Source of the DNA: an uncultured Ignavibacteriota bacterium
GTDB taxonomy: Bacteria > Bacteroidota > Ignavibacteria > UBA10030 > UBA8401
Reading direction: 5' to 3'
Assembly (NCBI GenBank): GCA_903861125.1
Contig: CAIOTF010000017.1
Span: 248,001-312,000 of the forward strand
DNA: 64,000 nt
Part shown: positions 45,667-54,819 of the stretch, in pieces
Position numbering within the stretch: the stretch's first letter is position 1
How the letters are laid out: every line of letters begins with the position of its first letter
The notes under the pieces: model-generated
What the model was told of the DNA's origin: nothing
Seen by the model: the letters and a program-made list of their open reading frames with translations, nothing else
Database searches by the model: none
Made by a program: the position numbers and the translations under genes

Positions 45667-45738
45667 AATATATCTCCTTATTTTTTTGGGTTGTCGGTTT
45701 TTACAATTACTGTTAATCTTTGATTCATACTATTACAT

Positions 45739-45754
45739 GACAAAAGCCGTGCCT
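45739..45754 (-). promoter_or_regulatory. Sigma54-like -24/-12 element for the leftward operon
   Basis: On the minus strand, AGGCACGGCTTTTGTC matches the sigma54 consensus TGGCACG-N4-TTGCA. The GG and the following G are correctly 10 bases apart, but GT stands where the invariant GC is expected. It is about 70 bases before the ATG at 45666. The mismatch lowers confidence; the divergent sigma54 activator gene raises it. Confidence 0.45.
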
Positions 45755-45796
45755 CGTTTTTCAATATTCGTGTAACTTATTATAAAATAATGAGTT

Positions 45797-45985
45797 ATGG
45801 AAATATTGATGACGGAAAGATACTATGAAGTGTATTCTTGCATGTGGGAAATTCCCTCAGGCAGTGTAGGAAATATCAACACGATAGGAATATTCCACTG
45901 ATTTAAACGACAATGTTCAATGGAAATTCTGCACTACATTTGTGTCTCTAAATACACACTTAAATGAAGTTGAAAATATCAACAC
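45797..45985. promoter_or_regulatory. Cluster of repeated candidate activator sites
   Basis: Between the two divergent operons, GGAAA-type motifs recur: GGAAATATTG (45799), the perfect dyad GGGAAATTCCC (45846-45856), GGAAATATC (45869), the perfect dyad GGAATATTCC (45887-45896) and GGAAATTC (45922). AAATATCAACAC occurs exactly twice, at 45871-45882 and 45974-45985, 103 bases apart. The placement between two outward sigma54-like elements fits upstream activator sites for the response regulator at 48360. Binding is inferred. Confidence 0.45.
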
Positions 45986-46084
45986 ACAAAAAGGTATGAA
46001 ATAGCTCGAACGATTTACCACGCACCATAAACGCTGAAAACATCGTTAAATAGGCACATTATAGAATGTCTAAACGGAGGTTTG

Positions 46085-46100
46085 TGGCATGAATGATGCA
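46085..46100 (+). promoter_or_regulatory. Sigma54-like -24/-12 element for the kinase operon
   Basis: TGGCATGAATGATGCA has GG and GC exactly 10 bases apart and differs from TGGCACG-N4-TTGCA at two positions. Transcription would begin near 46112, leaving about 24 bases before the kinase ATG at 46136. If used, the kinase/regulator operon would be activated by its own product. It overlaps the possible leader ORF, so the two readings compete. Confidence 0.5.
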
Positions 46101-46136
46101 TTATTCATCAATAGAAAATACTTGAAAGCAAAATAA
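46089..46136 (+). CDS. Possible 15-codon leader peptide coupled to the kinase
   Basis: ATG 46089 lies 8 bases after a strong GGAGG (46076-46080). It would encode MNDALFINRKYLKAK, ending at TAA 46134-46136, whose last A is the first base of the kinase ATG. The kinase itself has no visible ribosome site, so re-initiation from this leader would make sense. Against it: the same bases make a good sigma54 element, and if transcription starts there, the leader start would not be in the message. Confidence 0.35.
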   Translation: MNDALFINRKYLKAK

Positions 46137-47797
46137 TGAATCTTAAACAAATAGCGTTGCGACTTCCGCCTAAAAAGATCTCGCAAAAACTTATCCTCTC
46201 GTTTACGGTTATCATGACGATTGTAGGAATTATCTCCAGTTATTTTCATGTGAAGATTCAGGAAAATCAATTGGTGCAAACAATGATGATTGGGGCCGAT
46301 CAGTTATCCGGTAGTATTTCGAGTGCAACGTGGCATGCCATGCTTGCAGACCAGCGCGAGGCAGCATATCAAACAATGGAAACGATCGCACAAAAACAAG
46401 GGATCACGCGGATACGTATCTTCAATAAAGAAGGACGAATCATGTTCTCAACGGTGAAATCGGATACCGGTATTGTAGATAAATATGCAGAAGCATGCTT
46501 TATGTGTCATTCTGCCGAAACGCCGTTAGTGAAAGTAGATGTTCCAACACGAGCGCGCGTTTACAAAACGCCTGACAAGCACCGTACACTTTCTATGATC
46601 ACTCCCATATACAATGAACCTTCTTGCAGTCAGGCAGATTGTCATGCTCATCCCAAATCGCAAAATGTGCTTGGTGTTCTCGATGTTTCCATGACGCTCG
46701 ATGTTGTAGACGCAGAAATGGCGCAGCTTCAATGGCGTGTCTTCATCATTTCATTCTCGATTGTTGCTATCATGAGTCTGTTCATTATTTATTTTACAAA
46801 ACATTTTATTGATGCTCCCATCCAGCACCTGATTGCCGGAACACATGCAGTAAGTGAAATGATGCTCGACAAACCAATTGTCATTGAATCGAGTGAAGAA
46901 CTTGGCGAGTTGGCGAAGTCGTTTGATATTATGCGTGTGCGGCTGAAATCGGCACTGGAAGAAATCAACGAATTCACCGAAGGATTGGAGCGCAAAATTC
47001 GTGAACGGGCCGACCAATTGAAAATTGCTCATCAAAAATTATTACAAAGCGACCGGCTTGCATCGCTCGGACAGCTTTCGGCCAGCGTAGCGCATGAGAT
47101 CAACAATCCTGTTTCCGGTGTTCTCAATCTTGCAATGCTGATGCAGCGTATTATGAAGGAAGATGGTGTACCCAAGGAACGGGTCGAAGAGTTCCGAAAA
47201 TATCTTTCTCAGGTTGTGACCGAAACTGCGCGCGTTGGAAGGATCGTACAGGATCTGCTTGCGTTCTCTCGCCGTTCTAAGCCGTTCCGCGCTAAGATCG
47301 ATTTCAATACCATGATCAGATCCACATTAAATCTATTGGACCACAAATTGAAATTGTCCGCCGTTAAGGTTGAATTGGATCTGATGCACGATCTTCCCAC
47401 TGTCCATTGCGATGGTTCACAAATGCAGCAGGTTGTGATCAATTTAATTATGAATGGAGCGGAAGCAGCGCAGGGTAAACCTGATGGAAAAGTTAAAGTG
47501 AAAACAATCGTTAATGATAAGCGCGATCAGCTATTGTTTTCGGTATGCGATAATGGCGATGGAATACCAGATGAGAATCTTTCAAAGATATTCAGTCCGT
47601 TCTTTACCACGAAGGGTGAAGGAAAAGGGGTAGGGCTTGGACTTGCGGTGGTCTTCGGTATTATCGAGGCGCACAAAGGGGATATCGACGTGAAGAGCGA
47701 ACTGACTGTTGGAACGACGTTCGTCGTCACACTTCCGTTTGACGAAACAAAAAAACCGGAATCTCCTCAAGAAGAAAAATTAGGAACACTGGCGTGA
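46136..47797 (+). CDS. Sensor histidine kinase with c-type-haem-like periplasmic motifs
   Basis: A 553-residue membrane kinase. Two membrane helices (about 18-37 and 202-221) enclose a periplasmic domain. That domain contains CFMCH (residues 121-125), a standard haem c site, and CSQADCH (164-170), a CX4CH variant. A HAMP linker (about 222-275) follows. The kinase core has His320 in SVAHEINNPVSGV, the N box NLIMNGAEAA, GDGIPDE, and FTTKGEGKGVGLGLAV. It probably senses redox state, O2 or NO through haem and phosphorylates the regulator encoded two genes downstream. It overlaps the metzincin gene by 4 bases. Confidence 0.9.
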   Translation: MNLKQIALRLPPKKISQKLILSFTVIMTIVGIISSYFHVKIQENQLVQTMMIGADQLSGSISSATWHAMLADQREAAYQTMETIAQKQGITRIRIFNKEGRIMFSTVKSDTGIVDKYAEACFMCHSAETPLVKVDVPTRARVYKTPDKHRTLSMITPIYNEPSCSQADCHAHPKSQNVLGVLDVSMTLDVVDAEMAQLQWRVFIISFSIVAIMSLFIIYFTKHFIDAPIQHLIAGTHAVSEMMLDKPIVIESSEELGELAKSFDIMRVRLKSALEEINEFTEGLERKIRERADQLKIAHQKLLQSDRLASLGQLSASVAHEINNPVSGVLNLAMLMQRIMKEDGVPKERVEEFRKYLSQVVTETARVGRIVQDLLAFSRRSKPFRAKIDFNTMIRSTLNLLDHKLKLSAVKVELDLMHDLPTVHCDGSQMQQVVINLIMNGAEAAQGKPDGKVKVKTIVNDKRDQLLFSVCDNGDGIPDENLSKIFSPFFTTKGEGKGVGLGLAVVFGIIEAHKGDIDVKSELTVGTTFVVTLPFDETKKPESPQEEKLGTLA

Positions 47798-48363
47798 AAG
47801 CAATATATCTGGCGCAGTTTGGAACTATTGATGAAGAACTGATGTCTGCGCTTGAAGTGTGTGCGTGGCAGATTTTCGGCTATGATGTGAAACGAATGCC
47901 GAATCTTCCTGATCCTTCGTATGCATTGGATACAAAAACGAACCAGTACAGTTCCGTCCTTCTATTAAAAAATCTGATAAGCCAGGTTCCGAAAGATGCA
48001 GTGAGAGTGTTAGGTGTTACAAACCACGATCTTTTTATACCGATGCTCAGTTTTGTATTCGGTCACGCACAACTGAATGGTCCAGCGGCAGTGATTTCGC
48101 TGGCTCGATTGCATCAGAGTTTTTATCAGCTGCAGGAAAATAAGCAGCTGTTGATCCATCGTATGATGAAAGAAGCCGTTCATGAACTCGGACACACGTT
48201 CGGCTTGATCCATTGCTCGGACAGTCGCTGTGCTATGTCACTGTCGAATGCGATACAACAAGTAGATAAAAAAACAGAGGAGCTATGTGCAAATTGCTCT
48301 ATACTTCTCGAAGATTCCACTAAACAAAAAAGCCGTGAAAACGGTATGGAGATGCAGCGATGA
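47794..48363 (+). CDS. Archaemetzincin-like zinc protease
   Basis: A 189-residue protein. The zinc site HELGHTFGLIHC (His130, His134, His140, Cys141) is followed by SDSR-C-A-M and, 17 residues later, CANC. This is the archaemetzincin pattern with a second, Cys-rich zinc site. No signal peptide, so it is probably cytoplasmic. Archaemetzincins have aminopeptidase activity on some substrates, but their bacterial role is poorly known. Here it lies exactly between a kinase and its regulator, overlapping both by 4 bases, so a regulatory role in that pathway is plausible but unproven. Confidence 0.88.
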   Translation: MKAIYLAQFGTIDEELMSALEVCAWQIFGYDVKRMPNLPDPSYALDTKTNQYSSVLLLKNLISQVPKDAVRVLGVTNHDLFIPMLSFVFGHAQLNGPAAVISLARLHQSFYQLQENKQLLIHRMMKEAVHELGHTFGLIHCSDSRCAMSLSNAIQQVDKKTEELCANCSILLEDSTKQKSRENGMEMQR

Positions 48364-49721
48364 AAAAATTATGGAACATTATGGTCGTAGACGATGAAGA
48401 AGTGATGCGGGAATCTCTCGCGGCATGGCTGCGTGAGGACGGATATTCCGTAGATACATCCGAATCAGGAAAAGAGGCGATCGAAAAAACAAAATTAAAA
48501 ACGTACGCCATCTATTTCATCGATCTCAAAATGCCAGGAGGGCACGACGGCATAGAGACGATGATGGAAATCCGGAAGATACAGCCGGAAGCATCCATCA
48601 TCATCGTTACGGCGTATGCAACGGTCGATACGGCGATCACAGCAATGAAAGAAGGAGCGCAGGAATATATTGTAAAGCCGTGCAATCCGGAGGAGATATC
48701 ATTACTGGTCAGCCGCATCATTAAGATCAAGAATCTGCAGCGGGAGAATTCCATTCTTCGGAAGAAACTGACGAAGCAGTATAGCTTCTGCGATATTATC
48801 AGTAAAAATCCGAAGATGATGGAGATTTTTGGATTGATCAAAGAAGTTGCGAGTCTTCGCAGCACCGTTATGATACAGGGTGAAAGCGGAACGGGGAAGG
48901 AACTGATAGCACGCGCCATCCATTATTCCGGAGACAGGGCAGCAAAACCATTCATCGGCGTATCCTGTGCCGCATTGACCGAATCGCTGCTGGAATCCGA
49001 ATTGTTCGGCCATGAAAAAGGATCCTTCACCGGAGCCACCGGACAAAAGAAAGGGAAGTTCGAGATTGCGGAAGGGGGCACAATTTTTCTTGATGAGATC
49101 GGCGATATCTCGCCGAAGCTTCAACTGAACTTACTGCGGATCCTGCAGGAGAGAAATTTTTACCGCGTAGGAGGATCGGAACAGATAAATGTGGATGTCC
49201 GCGTTATTGCTGCAACAAATAGGAATCTTGAAGAAGCGGTGCACGAAGGAAAATTCCGCGACGATCTTTTTTACCGGTTGAACGTGATTAACATCCATCT
49301 TCCTGCGCTGAGGGACCGCAAAGAGGATATTCCGTTGCTTGTCCATAATTTTATTGAACGCATCGGTCCTGAACTGGGAAGGGAAGTCACCGATATCTCT
49401 GAAGGTGCTTTGAAAATATTGTTAAACCACAATTGGCCCGGTAACGTGCGTGAGATCGAAAATGCAGTGGAGCGTGCTATTGTAACATGCAAAGCTAAAA
49501 TTTTAACGGAGGATGATTTCGCATTTCTTGCGAATCACGGTAACGAAAAGAAACAATGGAATATTCCTTCCGAATTAACTCTCGAGGAGATCGAGAATCA
49601 GGCGATAACGGCAACGCTTCAGCGTACGCACGGTAACATTAAGGAAGCATCGGCCATCCTCGGCGTTGACCGTTCAACATTATACGACAGGATAAAAAAG
49701 TATAACCTTCCGAGAAATTGA
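48360..49721 (+). CDS. Sigma54-dependent response regulator (NtrC family)
   Basis: A 453-residue three-domain regulator. The receiver domain has Asp11-Asp12 and phosphoacceptor Asp55 (IYFIDLKMPG). The AAA+ domain has Walker A GESGTGKE, the sigma54-contact loop GSFTGA (Ser where Ala is usual), and Walker B GGTIFLDEIGD. The C-terminal Fis-type helix-turn-helix reads IKEASAILGVDRSTLYDRIKKY. When phosphorylated by the upstream kinase it should remodel sigma54 polymerase. The likely targets are the divergent respiratory operon and its own operon, which both have -24/-12-like elements. Confidence 0.94.
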   Translation: MKKLWNIMVVDDEEVMRESLAAWLREDGYSVDTSESGKEAIEKTKLKTYAIYFIDLKMPGGHDGIETMMEIRKIQPEASIIIVTAYATVDTAITAMKEGAQEYIVKPCNPEEISLLVSRIIKIKNLQRENSILRKKLTKQYSFCDIISKNPKMMEIFGLIKEVASLRSTVMIQGESGTGKELIARAIHYSGDRAAKPFIGVSCAALTESLLESELFGHEKGSFTGATGQKKGKFEIAEGGTIFLDEIGDISPKLQLNLLRILQERNFYRVGGSEQINVDVRVIAATNRNLEEAVHEGKFRDDLFYRLNVINIHLPALRDRKEDIPLLVHNFIERIGPELGREVTDISEGALKILLNHNWPGNVREIENAVERAIVTCKAKILTEDDFAFLANHGNEKKQWNIPSELTLEEIENQAITATLQRTHGNIKEASAILGVDRSTLYDRIKKYNLPRN

Positions 49722-49763
49722 ACTCGAAGAAAATATTGGCTACATTCTAATAATGAATTATAG

Positions 49764-49790
49764 ATCCGTCGAATACCCGGCGGATTTTTT
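49764..49790 (+). terminator. Rho-independent terminator
   Basis: ATCCGTCG (49764-49771) pairs with CGGCGGAT (49778-49785) including one G-T pair, a 6-base loop, then six T. It ends the kinase-metzincin-regulator operon. Confidence 0.88.
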
Positions 49791-49805
49791 ATTGTCGATT
49801 ATCAT

Positions 49806-50768
49806 ATGTTAGATATCATCATCGTTGGTGCAGGACCTTCAGGACTTTCCGTTGCTATTGAAGCGCAGAATAAAGGATTGGAATATTTACTGATCGAAAA
49901 AGGGGGCATCGTACATTCGATCCAAAATTTTCCGGCGGAGATGACATTCTTTTCAACTCCCGAATTGCTGGAAGTCGGCAATGTGCCTTTCACATCGGCT
50001 CACATGCGTCCGACGCGCGCAGAAGGACTTGAATATTATTCCCGCGTTGCCGCTCACTATCATTTGAAATGTCGATTCTTTGAATCGGTCATTTCTATTA
50101 TCCGCACGGAATCTAGTTTTACCGTGAAGACTTCCCGCATGGAATATCAGGCAAAGAACATTGTGCTTGCGACCGGCTACTACGACAATCCGAATTACCT
50201 AAATATTGCAGGCGAAGAACTTCCAAAAGTTTCACACTATTATAAAGAGCCGTACGCATTCTACGGTCAACGCGTTATGGTGATCGGTGCAAAAAATTCC
50301 GCTGCTATCGCCGCATTGGAATTGTTCCGCCACGGTGCATCCGTCACTCTGGTTCATCGTGGAAACGGTCTTTCCGATAAAATAAAATATTGGATTCTGC
50401 CGGACATTGAGAATAGGATCAAAGAAAATTCCATCAAGGCGTTTTTCAATACGCAGGTCATTTCAATAGAGGAGAAGAGCGTCCTACTGAAAAATGAAGA
50501 GGGCGAAATTGAGCTGGAAAACGATTTTGTCTTTGCACTTACGGGATATCACCCCGACTATGAATTTCTTCAATCCTGCAGCATTGCCTTGGATGCAACG
50601 ACGTGTGCTCCTATTCTTGATCCTGTAACATTGGAAACAAATGTATCTGGCATCTATGCAGCCGGTTCTATCATATCCGGAAAGAATAACAATTCCATCT
50701 TCATTGAAAATGGTCGGCTGCACGGGAAAATTATTGTCGATTCTATACTGAAAAGCACTAAAAGATAA
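49806..50768 (+). CDS. YpdA-like FAD/NAD(P) disulfide reductase
   Basis: A 320-residue flavoprotein. FAD-binding GAGPSG is at residues 8-13 (IIIVGAGPSGLSVAIEA). NAD(P)-binding is VMVIGAKNSAAIAALEL in the middle, and GIYAAGSIISG closes the FAD domain. It resembles thioredoxin reductase but lacks the CxxC redox site, as YpdA does. In Firmicutes YpdA reduces bacillithiol disulfide. Whether this organism makes bacillithiol is not visible here, so the exact substrate remains open. Monocistronic after a terminator. Confidence 0.85.
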   Translation: MLDIIIVGAGPSGLSVAIEAQNKGLEYLLIEKGGIVHSIQNFPAEMTFFSTPELLEVGNVPFTSAHMRPTRAEGLEYYSRVAAHYHLKCRFFESVISIIRTESSFTVKTSRMEYQAKNIVLATGYYDNPNYLNIAGEELPKVSHYYKEPYAFYGQRVMVIGAKNSAAIAALELFRHGASVTLVHRGNGLSDKIKYWILPDIENRIKENSIKAFFNTQVISIEEKSVLLKNEEGEIELENDFVFALTGYHPDYEFLQSCSIALDATTCAPILDPVTLETNVSGIYAAGSIISGKNNNSIFIENGRLHGKIIVDSILKSTKR

Positions 50769-50787
50769 ATTTTCTTGAAGTTTTACA

Positions 50788-52276
<1,489 letters not shown>

Positions 52277-52282
52277 TATATT

Positions 52283-52693
52283 ATGGCAGATAAAAATTTT
52301 CAATTGGATATAGTCACCCCTGCAAAAACGGTTTATTCCGGCGACGTAAGCAGCTTTACTGCGCCGGGAGTTGTTGGGAATTTTCAGGTGTTGTTCAGCC
52401 ACGCTCCGCTTCTTTCTGCTATCGGTATCGGGGAAATAAAAGTTGTAGAATCCGGCGGTACACAGCTTCATTTTGCAACAAGCGGCGGATTTGTTGAAGT
52501 GAAGTCTAACAAAGTGATTCTCCTTGCGGAATCTGCGGAGAGCAAAGAGGAGATCAATGTAGACAGAGCGGAAAAATCAAAACAACGTGCGGCTGAACGT
52601 CTGGCAGCAAAAAAATCCGATGTGGATGTTGAACGGGCACGTGTAGCGTTGGTCCGATCGTTGAACCGATTGAAGATAGCGTCAAAAAAATAA
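52283..52693 (+). CDS. atpC: ATP synthase F1 subunit epsilon
   Basis: A 136-residue subunit of the ATP synthase central stalk. The N-terminal beta-sandwich (FQLDIVTPAKTVYSGDVSSFTAPGVVGNFQVLFSHAPLLSA) is followed by the C-terminal helical hairpin (DRAEKSKQRAAERLAAKKSDVDVERARVAL), which restrains hydrolysis. It is in operon with atpD and followed by a strong terminator. Confidence 0.95.
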   Translation: MADKNFQLDIVTPAKTVYSGDVSSFTAPGVVGNFQVLFSHAPLLSAIGIGEIKVVESGGTQLHFATSGGFVEVKSNKVILLAESAESKEEINVDRAEKSKQRAAERLAAKKSDVDVERARVALVRSLNRLKIASKK

Positions 52694-52713
52694 ATGAACA
52701 TTTGAGTAATCAT

Positions 52714-52747
52714 AGCCCACTGAAGTGTTCTTCTGTGGGCTTTTTTG
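52714..52747 (+). terminator. Rho-independent terminator of atpDC
   Basis: AGCCCAC (52714-52720) and GTGGGCT (52735-52741) pair perfectly with a 14-base loop and a T run. The open frame of the next gene begins inside this hairpin at 52725, which argues for the later start at 52764. Confidence 0.9.
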
Positions 52748-52763
52748 TTTGAATCCGAACGAT

Positions 52764-53882
52764 ATGCGTCCTACATTTGCTGAAATAGATCTTAGTGCCA
52801 TCAACTCGAACTTGAAGAATATCAGGAAGAGGATCGGTCGCCTTCCGTTGATCATGGCGGTTGTCAAGGCCAATGCGTACGGACACGGTGTTATTCCGGT
52901 TGCCCAATCGATTATTCGAAACAGAACTGCGCAATATTTCGGTGTGGCGATTGTGGAGGAAGGAGTAGAACTCCGCGCCGCAAAGATACATTTTCCCATT
53001 CATGTATTTACTGCTCCTCTGCAAAACCAACTCGGACTGTACGTCGAGAATGATCTTGAAGCTACACTTTGCAACATGGCTGTAGCGCGTTCGTTGAACA
53101 CGATTGCGAAAAAGAAGGGGAAGACTGCATCAGTGCATATCAAAGTCGATACCGGAATGGGCAGAATCGGCATTCCGGAAAAAGATGCTGTTCAATTTAT
53201 CGAATCGGTTCACGCCATGTCCAATATTTCCGTAAAAGGGATCTGGACACACTTTGCCACATCCGATGAAGAGGATTTATCATTCTCGAACGGGCAGCTG
53301 CAAAGATTTCGATCAATCGTTACTCAACTGGAATTAAAAGGGATTCATATTCCTCTTGTGCATTGCGCAAATAGCGGCGCCATAATGCAGATGCCAGATT
53401 CATATTTTGACATGGTGCGTCCCGGAATAATGATGTATGGCTATACACCTTCAACTGAGACGAGAAAAACAGTAGAATTGAGGGAGGCTCTTTCCGTAAA
53501 AGGAAAAATAGGTTTTATTAAAACGGTGGAAAAAGGAACAAGCATAAGTTATTCCAGACGCTACTTCGCTAAAAAAAGAACAACTATTGCCAGTGTCACC
53601 GTTGGATATGCTGATGGATATTTTCGTACATTAACGAATAAGGCGGCAGTGCTTATCAACGGCAAAAGATTTCCGGTTGCCGGCACAGTATGTATGGACC
53701 AAATAATGATCGATGTGGGAAATGAACCAGTGAAGGTGGGAGATGAAGTTGTGTTGATAGGGAAAAGCGGCAAGAAAAAAATTACGGCTTGGGATATTTC
53801 CCGGGCGATTGGTACAATTCCGTATGAAGTGACCTGCGCTGTTTCACAGCGGGTTCCAAGAAAATATATCAATGGAAAGTAA
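52764..53882 (+). CDS. alr: Alanine racemase
   Basis: Start at ATG 52764 (MRPTFAEIDLSAINSNL), because the earlier in-frame ATG lies in the atpDC terminator. PLP-dependent interconversion of L- and D-alanine for peptidoglycan. The PLP lysine is Lys35 in MAVVKANAYGHG, and the catalytic Tyr is Tyr263 in SISYSRRYF. CMDQIMIDVG near the C terminus is also typical. At 372 residues it is full length. It overlaps the next gene by 11 bases. Confidence 0.95.
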   Translation: MRPTFAEIDLSAINSNLKNIRKRIGRLPLIMAVVKANAYGHGVIPVAQSIIRNRTAQYFGVAIVEEGVELRAAKIHFPIHVFTAPLQNQLGLYVENDLEATLCNMAVARSLNTIAKKKGKTASVHIKVDTGMGRIGIPEKDAVQFIESVHAMSNISVKGIWTHFATSDEEDLSFSNGQLQRFRSIVTQLELKGIHIPLVHCANSGAIMQMPDSYFDMVRPGIMMYGYTPSTETRKTVELREALSVKGKIGFIKTVEKGTSISYSRRYFAKKRTTIASVTVGYADGYFRTLTNKAAVLINGKRFPVAGTVCMDQIMIDVGNEPVKVGDEVVLIGKSGKKKITAWDISRAIGTIPYEVTCAVSQRVPRKYINGK

Positions 53883-54819
53883 CGAAGAATATTTATTGCG
53901 TGCACTTCGTCGTACCAGCAGCGGTTTGGCTGACAGTCTGATCCCTGCTCATAGTGCGAAGTTGAACAAACTTCTTGAGAGATTTGAATCTGCCGGGTCG
54001 GTTGCCAGTCAGGTTCAAACGCTGCTGAATGTACAGGGATTCGGGAAATGTGCCCTTGCTATGGAATGGCTCCTTGAGCGTACAAAATTAACGATCGACT
54101 ACGACGCGCCGGAACAATTTGAAAGCGATGTGCTGCTCCTGAATGAAAAATTATTCGAAGCATTTCTCAAACAACCATTCGATATGCCGGATTTCTCACG
54201 CACTTTTGAAGCACCTGCAAGACCAATACAGCAGAATATTCAGATCTCTGATGATGAGTTTATAGGAACAGGATTTGCAGTTCAGGAAAAGCCCACAATT
54301 TTGGAATCCGAAAATTCTGCCGGCACTGATACAACGTACGAATCTATTGCAGGACCAAATTGGGATACTGCCGTTCCCGCTTCTTCCGATTCAAAGATTT
54401 CCGCTGTACCAGCAACAGTAGCAGTTGATCGTGGTGATACTCCGGCACTCAGGGACATGATGAATGTCGATCTCTTTGAAGCAACAGAAAGGATATCGCA
54501 AACATCGGGCGAATTTATGGATAAACTGCCTCAAGATCGTCCGATAGCTATGGCGGTCCTGCGGGTCACTGTTCGTGCAGCTCTGGAGTCGGCGAAGATG
54601 TCGGGTCTTGTTATCGCTCAGGATTTTTTCGAATCACTCCTTCGCTTCATTGCTTATGCAGATGAACATGAAAAGATCCGCACTGATACGTGCGCTGATG
54701 TCATTAGAGATCTTGGCGATAGACTTACTTCGGCACTAAAGCAGCCTAATGGAGGCGTTGCGCTGCTGACAAATCTCACTAACTATATTAACAATCCAAA
54801 AGAACTTCTTTCTAAATGA
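53872..54819 (+). CDS. Hypothetical protein between alr and manC
   Basis: A 315-residue acidic protein with no signal or membrane helix. Residues 1-105 are helical (for example SGLADSLIPAHSAKLNKLLERF), 110-200 are low-complexity and Ser/Ala/Pro-rich, and 205-315 are again helical (LFEATERISQTSGEFMDKLP and later). I recognise no family. It overlaps alr by 11 bases and manC by 4, so it is expressed with cell-wall and sugar-nucleotide genes. Function unknown. Confidence 0.7.
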   Translation: MESNEEYLLRALRRTSSGLADSLIPAHSAKLNKLLERFESAGSVASQVQTLLNVQGFGKCALAMEWLLERTKLTIDYDAPEQFESDVLLLNEKLFEAFLKQPFDMPDFSRTFEAPARPIQQNIQISDDEFIGTGFAVQEKPTILESENSAGTDTTYESIAGPNWDTAVPASSDSKISAVPATVAVDRGDTPALRDMMNVDLFEATERISQTSGEFMDKLPQDRPIAMAVLRVTVRAALESAKMSGLVIAQDFFESLLRFIAYADEHEKIRTDTCADVIRDLGDRLTSALKQPNGGVALLTNLTNYINNPKELLSK

